64,000 bases of DNA, taken from Falcatimonas sp. MSJ-15. Its GTDB lineage: Bacteria; Bacillota; Clostridia; Lachnospirales; Lachnospiraceae. The first letter of the stretch is position 1; each line of letters begins with the position of its first letter. This document shows, piece by piece, positions 54,468-61,779 of the stretch. The stretch lies in NCBI RefSeq assembly GCF_018918265.1, contig NZ_JAHLQC010000003.1, positions 62,001 through 126,000 on the forward strand, in the 5' to 3' direction. Under the pieces are notes generated by a model that ran no database searches, was not told the origin of the DNA, and worked only from the letters and a program-made list of their open reading frames with translations. A program made the translations under genes and the position numbers.

Positions 54468-55988
54468 ATGGGAGTAAGAGTAACAGGGCTTAACTCTGGA
54501 ATGGATACAGATTCAATCGTTGAAGCACTCGTATCTGCCCAGAGAACCAAAGTAGATAATCTGAAAAAGAAACAGACAAAACTGTCATGGACACAGGATG
54601 CATGGAAATCACTTAATACCAAGATATATTCATTCTATAGTAAGACACTTAATAATGCGTGGCTTTCAACAACATTCAACCTTAAGAAAAATGTTGTATC
54701 AGACACATCGATAGCAACAGTATCAGGAGGTTCAGTTAACGGAACGCAGTCACTTGAAGTTAATAAACTTGCACAGAATGCATATCTTACAGGTGGCAAG
54801 ATGACAAGAGCAGATGGTGCTGCACTTACAGACGCCACTAAATTATCAGAACTTACAGGATATGCAGGTGGCAGCAGTACAATAACAATTAATGGCAAAG
54901 ACATAGAACTTACAGATGATATGACTCTGTCATCACTTACAACTAAGATGAAATCAGCAGGAGTTAATGTAAGCCTTGATGTTAATAACGGAAGAATGTT
55001 CGTATCAGCGAAAAAAGATGGCGAATCAGGTAACTTTACAATAAGTGGAGATACGACAGCACTTGCAGCATTAGGACTTGAGACAATAGATAGCACTACA
55101 ACATCACATGATGCGACAACATCAACAGGAGCTTCATTCATAAGAGGTCAGGATGCAGAGATTAAGTTAAACGGTGCGATATTCACATCAGATACTAACA
55201 ACTTCTCAGTAAATGGAATGTCAATAACAGCACTTAAAGAGACTAATGGAACATCAGTATCAGTATCTACTAATACAGATGTAGACGCCATCTACGATAA
55301 AGTAAAAGATTTCTTCAAAGAATACAATTCACTTATAAAAGAGATGGAAAAACTCTACAATGCAGATTCAGCAAAAGGATACGAGCCACTTACAGATGAA
55401 GAAAAAGAAGCACTCTCAGATGATGAAGTAGAGAAATGGGAGACTAAGATAAAAGATGCACTTTTAAGAAAAGACACCACATTATCAGACATAACAACTA
55501 CACTAAAGACAGCAATGATGCAGTCAGTTACAATCGGAGGCAAAGATTATAACTTAAGTTCATTTGGAATTAATACACTTGGATATTTTGAAGCATCAGA
55601 CAATGAAAAGGGAGTATATCATATAGATGGCGACAAAGATGATGAATCAACAAGTGGTGAAACAGACAAACTAAAAGCTGCAATAGCATCAGACTCAGAT
55701 ACATTCATAAGTTTCTTCAATAAACTTGCAAAAAGCGTATATGATGACCTTGGCAAGAAGATGAAAGCCATTAAGAATGTAAGAAGTGCATATACTGTAT
55801 ACAATGATAAAGAGATGCAAAGACAGTATGATGACTACGCAGATCAGATAAGCACATGGGAAGACAAACTAAAAGATCTTGAAGATAAATACTACAAACA
55901 GTTCTCAGCAATGGAGACAGCACTTGCAAAGATCAATTCACAGTCATCATCACTTGTAGGATTACTAGGAACAGGAACATCAGCATAA
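54468..55988 (+). CDS. fliD: Flagellar filament cap protein FliD
   Basis: 506 residues. The N-terminal VRVTGLNSGMDTDSIVEALV and the coiled-coil KKKQTKLSWTQDAWKSLNTK are FliD signatures. The C-terminal part has VKDFFKEYNSLIKEMEKLYN and an LKDLEDKYYKQFSAMETALA helix. It caps the growing filament and helps flagellin fold. Ordinary length for the family. The 11-base gap from flaG with AGGAGGT suggests coupling. No Cys, as usual for exported flagellar proteins. Confidence 0.95.
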   Translation: MGVRVTGLNSGMDTDSIVEALVSAQRTKVDNLKKKQTKLSWTQDAWKSLNTKIYSFYSKTLNNAWLSTTFNLKKNVVSDTSIATVSGGSVNGTQSLEVNKLAQNAYLTGGKMTRADGAALTDATKLSELTGYAGGSSTITINGKDIELTDDMTLSSLTTKMKSAGVNVSLDVNNGRMFVSAKKDGESGNFTISGDTTALAALGLETIDSTTTSHDATTSTGASFIRGQDAEIKLNGAIFTSDTNNFSVNGMSITALKETNGTSVSVSTNTDVDAIYDKVKDFFKEYNSLIKEMEKLYNADSAKGYEPLTDEEKEALSDDEVEKWETKIKDALLRKDTTLSDITTTLKTAMMQSVTIGGKDYNLSSFGINTLGYFEASDNEKGVYHIDGDKDDESTSGETDKLKAAIASDSDTFISFFNKLAKSVYDDLGKKMKAIKNVRSAYTVYNDKEMQRQYDDYADQISTWEDKLKDLEDKYYKQFSAMETALAKINSQSSSLVGLLGTGTSA

Positions 55989-56131
55989 AGCATAGAGAAT
56001 TCATAAGAAATATAGATATATGTATAAGAGATGAAAGAGCCTATGCGATTATATAGTTATATCAAAGATTAATATAAAAATACAGATTTAATTTAAGTCA
56101 TAAGTTCATAATAGGAGGAATTAAGGACAGT

Positions 56132-56515
56132 ATGATAAATAGAAACCCATATGCAACATACGCTAATAACAAAGTAATGACAGCATCACCGGCAGAACTT
56201 ACACTTATGTTATACGAAGGTGCAATCAAATTCTGCAATATTGCGGTAAAAGCAATCGATGACAAAGATACGACTACAGCACACAATAACATAATGAAAG
56301 TCGAGAACATAGTAAGAGAATTAAGAGGTTCACTTAATCATAAATATCCTGTAGCCAAAGACTTTGAAGCTGTATACAAATATGTTGAGCAAAGACTTAT
56401 CGAAGCTAATATAAAAAAAGATAAAGAGATACTTGAAGAAGTACTTACACATCTTAGAACAATGAGAGATACCTGGAAAGAAGTTATGAAAACAGGCAGA
56501 AGTGCAGTATCATAA
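56132..56515 (+). CDS. fliS: Flagellin export chaperone FliS
   Basis: 127 residues, all helical. NPYATYANNKVMTASPAELT and LMLYEGAIKFCNIAVKAIDD are the conserved FliS start; the LRGSLNHKYPVAKDFEAVYK and YVEQRLIEANIKKD parts follow. FliS binds the C-terminal helix of flagellin and keeps it unpolymerised in the cytosol. GGAGGAATT precedes the ATG. It is third in the flaG-fliD-fliS unit with about 140 bases between it and fliD. Confidence 0.95.
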   Translation: MINRNPYATYANNKVMTASPAELTLMLYEGAIKFCNIAVKAIDDKDTTTAHNNIMKVENIVRELRGSLNHKYPVAKDFEAVYKYVEQRLIEANIKKDKEILEEVLTHLRTMRDTWKEVMKTGRSAVS

Positions 56516-56558
56516 CATCCCCCTGTATTGATATAATACAGAATTCTTAATAGATATG

Positions 56559-56602
56559 CCTAACAGTCTGATTGTAATACAGTCAAACTGTTAGGTTATT
56601 TT
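56559..56602 (+). terminator. Terminator after fliS
   Basis: CCTAACAGT (56559-56567) pairs with ACTGTTAGG (56587-56595), followed by a T-rich run. Downstream, GAAATATCATCAAT occurs twice (56656 and 56677, 21 bases apart) before the next gene, together with a TATAAT at 56626-56631. Confidence 0.8.
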
Positions 56603-56725
56603 ATCTCTGGTTTTAGAACTTTTAGTATAATATGCAGCCCCCACTTCTATAGATAGAAATATCATCAATAGAGGTGGAAATATCATCAATCATAGAATAT
56701 ACGAATATGTTCGGGAGGAATAGAC

Positions 56726-57211
56726 ATGGACAATAATAATAATTATGTAAATATACTAGTAGATAGCCTTCAGAAGAAGATGGAGATACTAAGCGAGATA
56801 ATAGAGCTTAATGAACAGCAAAAAGAGATAATAACCAAAGAAAAACTCGATATGGATAAGCTTGATGAGAATATGCGTGACAAAAGTGAACTTATAAGCC
56901 GTCTTAACATGTTAGATGATGGTTTTCAGTCAGTCTTTGACAGAGTAAAAGATGAACTTACTACTAATAAAGACAAGTATCAGGAAGAGATTATAAGAAT
57001 GCAAAACTGTATCAAGAAGATAACTGAACAAAGCATGAATATACAAGTAGAAGAACAGCGTAATAAAGTTGCACTCGAAAAACAGTTTAAGAATACAAGA
57101 GATGGAATTAAGAAAGCCAGAATGAGCAGCCGGATGGCATCAGACTATTACAAAGGAATGACAGGAATGAAAGCACCGGTAGAACCACAGTTCTTAGACT
57201 CCAAAAAATAG
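56726..57211 (+). CDS. Coiled-coil flagellar chaperone-like protein (FlgN/FliT type)
   Basis: 161 residues, almost entirely helical, with an N-terminal half NILVDSLQKKMEILSEIIEL, then NEQQKEIITKEKLDMDKLDE and MRDKSELISRLNMLDDGFQS. This is the heptad pattern of the FlgN/FliT chaperones. The C-terminal tail (VEPQFLDSKK) is short and polar. The place between fliS and the flagellin genes supports an export role, probably for FliD or flagellin. It cannot be named with confidence from sequence alone. GGGAGGA precedes the ATG. Confidence 0.7.
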   Translation: MDNNNNYVNILVDSLQKKMEILSEIIELNEQQKEIITKEKLDMDKLDENMRDKSELISRLNMLDDGFQSVFDRVKDELTTNKDKYQEEIIRMQNCIKKITEQSMNIQVEEQRNKVALEKQFKNTRDGIKKARMSSRMASDYYKGMTGMKAPVEPQFLDSKK

Positions 57212-57299
57212 AAGAAACCGAACAGAATATAATTAAAATGTATCAAAAATAGCTAAAACATAAATAATATAAACAAAAAATTAAATAAAGAAAAGTCAC

Positions 57300-57326
57300 T
57301 AAAGTAACAAAAGTCATCGCCGATAT
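57300..57326 (+). promoter_or_regulatory. Sigma-28 promoter of flagellin gene 1
   Basis: TAAA (57300-57303), exactly 15 bases, GCCGATAT (57319-57326): seven of eight -10 bases match the consensus GCCGATAA. The resulting leader is about 150 nt. Confidence 0.9.
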
Positions 57327-57360
57327 AATAGACAAGTAAGCAGAATGCTTACATACTTAT

Positions 57361-57472
57361 AATGGAGTTTGGGAGCGTACGGCCCGGTAGACTTCATTAC
57401 ATATCGGAAGACTAAGAGAAAAATAATAACAATGTCACAAGTAGCAAGGAAGCTACTTCGAATTCAAGGAGG
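57361..57472 (+). promoter_or_regulatory. Flagellin 1 mRNA leader: upstream stem and CsrA-type hairpin plus SD
   Basis: An upstream stem pairs AATGGAGT (57361-57368) with ACTTCATT (57391-57398) and has an inner GGG/CCC step. Closer to the gene, AAGTAGC (57439-57445) pairs with GCTACTT (57452-57458), leaving the loop AAGGAA with a GGA. Then CAAGGAGG (57465-57472) holds a second GGA in the Shine-Dalgarno. A GGA in a hairpin loop plus a GGA at the ribosome site is how CsrA dimers bridge and repress flagellin mRNA in Bacillus. Confidence 0.75.
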
Positions 57473-57481
57473 AAATTAATT

Positions 57482-58294
57482 ATGGTAGTACAGCATAACC
57501 TTACAGCGATGAACGCAAACAGACAGTTAGGAATCACAACTTCAGCTCAGGCTAAGTCAAGCGAGAAGTTATCATCAGGATATAAGATTAACAGAGCAGC
57601 AGATGATGCAGCAGGTCTTGCAATATCTGAAAAATTAAGAAGCCAGATCAGAGGCCTTAACCAGGCATCAGATAACTGCCAGGATGGTATCTCACTTATT
57701 CAGACAGCTGAAGGTGCTTTAAATGAGACACATTCAATCCTTCAGAGATTAAATGAGTTAGCAGTTAAATCATCAACAGATACTAATACAACAGAAGATA
57801 GAGGATACATTCAGCAGGAAGTTACTGCTCTTACAACAGAGATTACAAGAATATCAACAGATACAGAGTTCAACAAGATGAAACTCTTAAGTGGTGGTAT
57901 TAAGAACTTCAAACTTCAGGTTGGTGCTAATGCAGGACAGGAGATACAGTTTGATATCTCAAATATGTCAGCAGGTGCATTAAAAGTAAGTGGTCTTTCA
58001 ATGTCAACACAGGCTAAAGCAAGTACAGCTATTACAACACTTGCAAGCGCAATTAAGAGCGTATCAAATCAGCGTTCACAGTTAGGTGCTTTACAGAACA
58101 GATTAGAGCATACAATTGCTAACCTTGATACAGCAGCAGAGAATGCACAGTCATCTGAATCAACAATCCGTGATACAGATATGGCATCAGAGATGGTTAA
58201 CTACAGCAAGAATAATATTCTTGCACAGGCAGGTCAGTCAATGCTTGCACAGGCTAACCAGTCAAGCCAGGGTGTATTATCATTATTACAGTAG
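57482..58294 (+). CDS. fliC: Flagellin, copy 1
   Basis: 270 residues, a minimal flagellin with D0 and D1 only. N-terminal MVVQHNLTAMNANRQLG, LSSGYKINRAADDAAGLAIS and the C-terminal NLDTAAENAQSSESTIRDTD with QANQSSQGVLSLLQ are conserved. No outer D2/D3 domains are present, so surface decoration must be on the D1 loop (about residues 145-195). It is nearly identical to copy 2 except in that central loop. It has a sigma-28 promoter, a long structured leader and AAGGAGGA before the ATG. FliS, FlgN-type chaperones, FliW and CsrA are in the same cluster. Confidence 0.97.
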   Translation: MVVQHNLTAMNANRQLGITTSAQAKSSEKLSSGYKINRAADDAAGLAISEKLRSQIRGLNQASDNCQDGISLIQTAEGALNETHSILQRLNELAVKSSTDTNTTEDRGYIQQEVTALTTEITRISTDTEFNKMKLLSGGIKNFKLQVGANAGQEIQFDISNMSAGALKVSGLSMSTQAKASTAITTLASAIKSVSNQRSQLGALQNRLEHTIANLDTAAENAQSSESTIRDTDMASEMVNYSKNNILAQAGQSMLAQANQSSQGVLSLLQ

Positions 58295-58388
58295 TAATAA
58301 TAGTAATAGATAAGTTATTTTGTTTGAATCTTCAGACAAAGACTAAATTTAATCAAATAATAACAATGTAATATAATAACAATATCAC

Positions 58389-58422
58389 AAGTAGCAAGGA
58401 AGCTACTTCGAATTCAAGGAGG
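58389..58422 (+). promoter_or_regulatory. Flagellin 2 leader with duplicated CsrA-type hairpin and SD
   Basis: The same hairpin (AAGTAGC, loop AAGGAA, GCTACTT) and CAAGGAGG as in copy 1, within a near-identical block of about 60 bases before the ATG. The upstream sigma-28 box is not duplicated; no CCGATA-type site lies in the 137-base gap, so copy 2 is probably read from the copy 1 promoter or from a promoter not recognised here. Confidence 0.75.
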
Positions 58423-58431
58423 AAATTAATT

Positions 58432-59244
58432 ATGGTAGTACAGCATAACCTTACAGCGATGAACGCAAACAGACAGTTAGGAATCACAACTTCAGCTCAG
58501 GCTAAGTCAAGCGAGAAGTTATCATCAGGATATAAGATCAACAGAGCAGCAGATGATGCAGCAGGTCTTGCAATATCTGAAAAATTAAGAAGCCAGATCA
58601 GAGGTCTTAACCAGGCATCAGATAACTGCCAGGATGGTATCTCACTTATCCAGACAGCTGAAGGTGCTTTAAATGAGACACATTCAATCCTTCAGAGATT
58701 AAATGAGTTAGCAGTTAAATCATCAACAGATACTAATACAACAGAAGATAGAGCATACATCCAGCAGGAAGTTACTGCTCTTACAACAGAAGTAACAAGA
58801 ATATCAACAGATACAGAGTTCAACAAGATGAAACTCTTAAGTGGTGGTATTAAGGACTTCAAACTTCAGGTTGGTGCTAATGCAAAGCAGGAGATACAGT
58901 TTAGTATCTCAGATATGTCAGCAAAAGCATTAGGAATAAGTAAACTTTCATTATCATCACAGGCAGGTGCAAGTGGTGCGATAACAACACTTGCAGATGC
59001 TATTAAATCAGTATCAAATCAGCGTTCACAGTTAGGTGCTTTACAGAACAGATTAGAGCATACAATTGCTAACCTTGATACAGCAGCAGAGAATGCACAG
59101 TCATCTGAATCAACAATCCGTGATACAGATATGGCATCAGAGATGGTTAACTACAGCAAGAATAATATTCTTGCACAGGCAGGTCAGTCAATGCTTGCAC
59201 AGGCTAACCAGTCAAGCCAGGGTGTATTATCATTATTACAGTAG
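58432..59244 (+). CDS. fliC: Flagellin, copy 2
   Basis: 270 residues, tandem duplicate of copy 1. The first about 110 and last about 75 residues are identical or nearly so, down to silent bases. The centre (about 125-195) differs at scattered positions, for example ISDMSAKALGISKLSLSSQA against ISNMSAGALKVSGLSMSTQA. Same Shine-Dalgarno and hairpin. A terminator follows. Sharp identity at the ends with divergence in the middle points to ongoing gene conversion between the copies. Confidence 0.97.
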   Translation: MVVQHNLTAMNANRQLGITTSAQAKSSEKLSSGYKINRAADDAAGLAISEKLRSQIRGLNQASDNCQDGISLIQTAEGALNETHSILQRLNELAVKSSTDTNTTEDRAYIQQEVTALTTEVTRISTDTEFNKMKLLSGGIKDFKLQVGANAKQEIQFSISDMSAKALGISKLSLSSQAGASGAITTLADAIKSVSNQRSQLGALQNRLEHTIANLDTAAENAQSSESTIRDTDMASEMVNYSKNNILAQAGQSMLAQANQSSQGVLSLLQ

Positions 59245-59285
59245 TAATAATTAGAATTAAAAATTATAAATAAATAGTTTTTTGG

Positions 59286-59334
59286 GGCTGTTGCTTTAAC
59301 GATTAATAAATCGTAAAGTAGCGGCCTCGTTTTG
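59286..59334 (+). terminator. Terminator after flagellin 2
   Basis: The left arm GGCTGTTGCTTTAACGATT (59286-59304) pairs, with a few mismatches, with AATCGTAAAGTAGCGGCC (59309-59326), followed by T residues. Confidence 0.85.
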
Positions 59335-59348
59335 TATATTTTGGAATA

Positions 59349-59375
59349 TTAAGAAAAAACAATCTTCACCGATAT
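59349..59375 (+). promoter_or_regulatory. Sigma-28-like site upstream of the flagellin relic
   Basis: TTAA (59349-59352), 15-base spacer, ACCGATAT (59368-59375). It lies after the flagellin 2 terminator and before the relic and the glycosylation genes, which have no other visible promoter. Confidence 0.5.
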
Positions 59376-59405
59376 ATTATTCGGATAAGTTAACATAGGA
59401 TATAT

Positions 59406-59444
59406 CCGTCAAGTCAGAGTGTATTATCATTATTACAGTCTTAA
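59406..59444 (+). pseudogene. Relic of a third flagellin gene (last codons only)
   Basis: Twelve sense codons before a stop read P-S-S-Q-S-V-L-S-L-L-Q-S, matching the flagellin end SSQGVLSLLQ; at DNA level GTATTATCATTATTACAG is identical to the end of both intact copies. An in-frame stop lies just upstream and no start is left. A promoter-like site precedes it and a terminator follows, as for a gene whose body was deleted. Confidence 0.75.
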
Positions 59445-59491
59445 TTAATAATATTCATAAGCACTTGATATCGGGTGCGGTATGATAATTG

Positions 59492-59519
59492 GCCGGTCCC
59501 AGACAGGGATCGGCTTTTT
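59492..59519 (+). terminator. Terminator left behind the flagellin relic
   Basis: GCCGGTCCC (59492-59500) pairs with GGGATCGGC (59506-59514), then five T. It lies only 20 bases before the next gene, so it may also attenuate it. Confidence 0.85.
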
Positions 59520-59539
59520 GAATAGGGGGAAGAATAAGA

Positions 59540-59815
59540 ATGGTATTAGCTAAGAAGACAATGGAGAATATAGAGAATACAGCGGCATTATATTATAAAG
59601 GCAGAGATGAAGAAGGCAATCAGGCTATGAGTGAACTTATTAAGAATCTGTCAGAATTAATCGGTACATTAGGTGATGAACAGAAAGTTAATGAACTTCT
59701 TAATATACTTAAGACAGCACTTAAGGCAATGGAAGAGAAAGATTATGTATATCTTGCTGATATATTGAATTATGAGATAGCAGGAAGAATTGAGGAATAT
59801 GTTAAGAACAAATAA
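59540..59815 (+). CDS. Small helical protein related to the MAF2 N-terminus
   Basis: 91 residues. KDYVYLADILNYEIAGRIEE closely resembles EDYLYLADILQTELIPLFEK in the N-terminal region of the second MAF-like protein (gene at 61780), and other helices line up in order. Thus it is a free-standing copy of that domain. Predicted soluble, no signal. It starts the glycosylation gene group behind GGGGGAAG. Possible roles are adaptor or chaperone for the glycosyltransferases or flagellin. The family has no named function known to me. Confidence 0.65.
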   Translation: MVLAKKTMENIENTAALYYKGRDEEGNQAMSELIKNLSELIGTLGDEQKVNELLNILKTALKAMEEKDYVYLADILNYEIAGRIEEYVKNK

Positions 59816-59917
59816 TCTGAATAAAATGCTAAAAATGTTGTGGTAGAAGATATCAGATATTAATATTTATAAACTGTAATATTAACAATAATATTGAATA
59901 AAAACAGGAGAAAAAAT

Positions 59918-61732
59918 ATGAACAGTATATTAGAAAAAAATATTAAATTATTATCAGAAAAACAGGATAAAAAATTTGGCGAAGTACTTAATGATTATAC
60001 CGGACAAAATGAAAATTGTGCAGTAATTAAGAATCTAAGTAATGAAGATATAGTAGGATATATAAAAGATGGAAAAGAAATATATCTTAATAGCAGATAT
60101 AATGCGGAATATGAGACTGAATTATGGGTAAGTGACAGAGTTGATGAAGTTAACAGACCTTATTTTATATATGGATTTAGTAATGGTATGGCTGTTAATA
60201 AATTCAAACAAAAAGTCAGTAACAAATCAGTACTAATAGTATATGAACCAAGTTTTGAGATATTTTACAATGTTATATCTAATATTGATCTTACAGATAT
60301 ATTTGAGAATAGCAGAATAATTCTGTATGTTAATGGAATTAATGATAATTATTTAAAATCATCACTTGAATATATTGTAGGATTTGAAAGTATACAAAAG
60401 GCAAGATATATAATATTAAGACAATATGATTTGTTATTTAATGAAGAATATGAAAGGTATATAGATATGCTTAGACAGGCTGTTGATATTATTGTAGCAG
60501 ATGCTGTATACTTTTCGCAGAATTCAAAAAAAATTCAGAATATAATAGCAAAGAATATGAGTGAATTTCGTAATTTTAGAACAGTTAATCAATATATAGA
60601 TAAGTTTGAAGATAATAGTATTGCTATACTCGTAGGAGCAGGTCCATCGCTTTCAAAAAATGTGGAATTATTAAAGCAGGCAAAAGGAAAAGCATTTATT
60701 CTTGCAACAGACTCAGCAGTTAAGAAGATGGCAAAATATAATATAAAACCGGATGCGTTTATGTCAATAGATACTGACAAAACTGGTATAGAGTATAATG
60801 AAATATTAATTAATACACCACTAATTATGGATATTGATATTAAACCTGAATTATTAGAACGCAATAAGTCTGTTAAGATAATATCATCAAAAAATGCATT
60901 ATTAATATCACAGATATATCAGAAGATGGATATCCCGTTAGATTCGGCAGAGTCCGGTGGATCTGTAAGTTGTTCTGCGTTTTCGGTATTGAAATTGTGG
61001 GGATTTAAGAAAATAGTATTAATAGGACAGGACTTCGCATATACAGATGGGATGATACATGCAGAAGGAATATTTGATATAAATAATGCACAACAAAGAA
61101 AAAAAGAAGTATGTTATGTGGAAGACAATAATGGAAATCTGATAGAAACAGGATTTGATTATGAAGTATATCTGCGTTGGTTTGAGAATGCCATAGCAAA
61201 ATGGAAAGATGGTGAAGTAATTAATGCTACAGAAGGTGGTGCGAGAGTAAAAGGAGCAACCGTTATGACATTACAACAGGTTATAGATAGATATCTTAAA
61301 GATAAGAATATAGTTGATTATGAAGCTCTAATGAAGAATATGCCACCGGTGCTTGATGATATGCAATATGAAAAGGCTAAAAAACTCATAATTGAAAAAG
61401 ACAAAAAGATTGAAGAATTATTGCAGAAGATAGAAGATGGAATCAGTATACAAAGTAAATTAAAAAAAATACTGAGAAAAGGAACTTCTAATCAGATGTT
61501 ATTAATATCATTGCAGGCAAAGATGAAAAATATAACAACGTATATAGATAATTATCCGGATTTGGAAATTCTTTATTTTTATAAAGGCGAATTAGTGGAT
61601 TCTATGAATACGGAAACAGATGAGACAGATACGTTTGTAATTATAACCAAATCAATAGAATGGCTTACAGCAATGAAGCAGGCAGCACAGGAATATAAAA
61701 AAGATATGGAGACTATAATTCTAGGATTATAA
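59918..61732 (+). CDS. MAF (DUF115) flagellin glycosyltransferase-like protein 1
   Basis: 604 residues. The central DUF115 core has AILVGAGPSLSKNVELLKQA, ATDSAVKKMAKYNIKPDAFM and IGQDFAYTDGMIHAEG, the pattern of motility accessory factors that attach nonulosonic acids such as pseudaminic or legionaminic acid to flagellin Ser/Thr. An N-terminal domain (1-220) and a helical C-terminal domain frame it. The start at 59918 (MNSILEKNIK) follows GGAGAAAA. Nonulosonic acid synthesis genes are not in this window. It precedes a second MAF protein. Confidence 0.88.
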   Translation: MNSILEKNIKLLSEKQDKKFGEVLNDYTGQNENCAVIKNLSNEDIVGYIKDGKEIYLNSRYNAEYETELWVSDRVDEVNRPYFIYGFSNGMAVNKFKQKVSNKSVLIVYEPSFEIFYNVISNIDLTDIFENSRIILYVNGINDNYLKSSLEYIVGFESIQKARYIILRQYDLLFNEEYERYIDMLRQAVDIIVADAVYFSQNSKKIQNIIAKNMSEFRNFRTVNQYIDKFEDNSIAILVGAGPSLSKNVELLKQAKGKAFILATDSAVKKMAKYNIKPDAFMSIDTDKTGIEYNEILINTPLIMDIDIKPELLERNKSVKIISSKNALLISQIYQKMDIPLDSAESGGSVSCSAFSVLKLWGFKKIVLIGQDFAYTDGMIHAEGIFDINNAQQRKKEVCYVEDNNGNLIETGFDYEVYLRWFENAIAKWKDGEVINATEGGARVKGATVMTLQQVIDRYLKDKNIVDYEALMKNMPPVLDDMQYEKAKKLIIEKDKKIEELLQKIEDGISIQSKLKKILRKGTSNQMLLISLQAKMKNITTYIDNYPDLEILYFYKGELVDSMNTETDETDTFVIITKSIEWLTAMKQAAQEYKKDMETIILGL

Positions 61733-61779
61733 AAGGGAGTAAGGAAGAATTAATCATTATCTGAAAAGGATGAGAGAAA

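Noticed and set aside
57327..57481. Cyclic-di-GMP riboswitch in the flagellin leader
   Set aside because: The conserved GEMM core and tetraloop-receptor sequence are not present.
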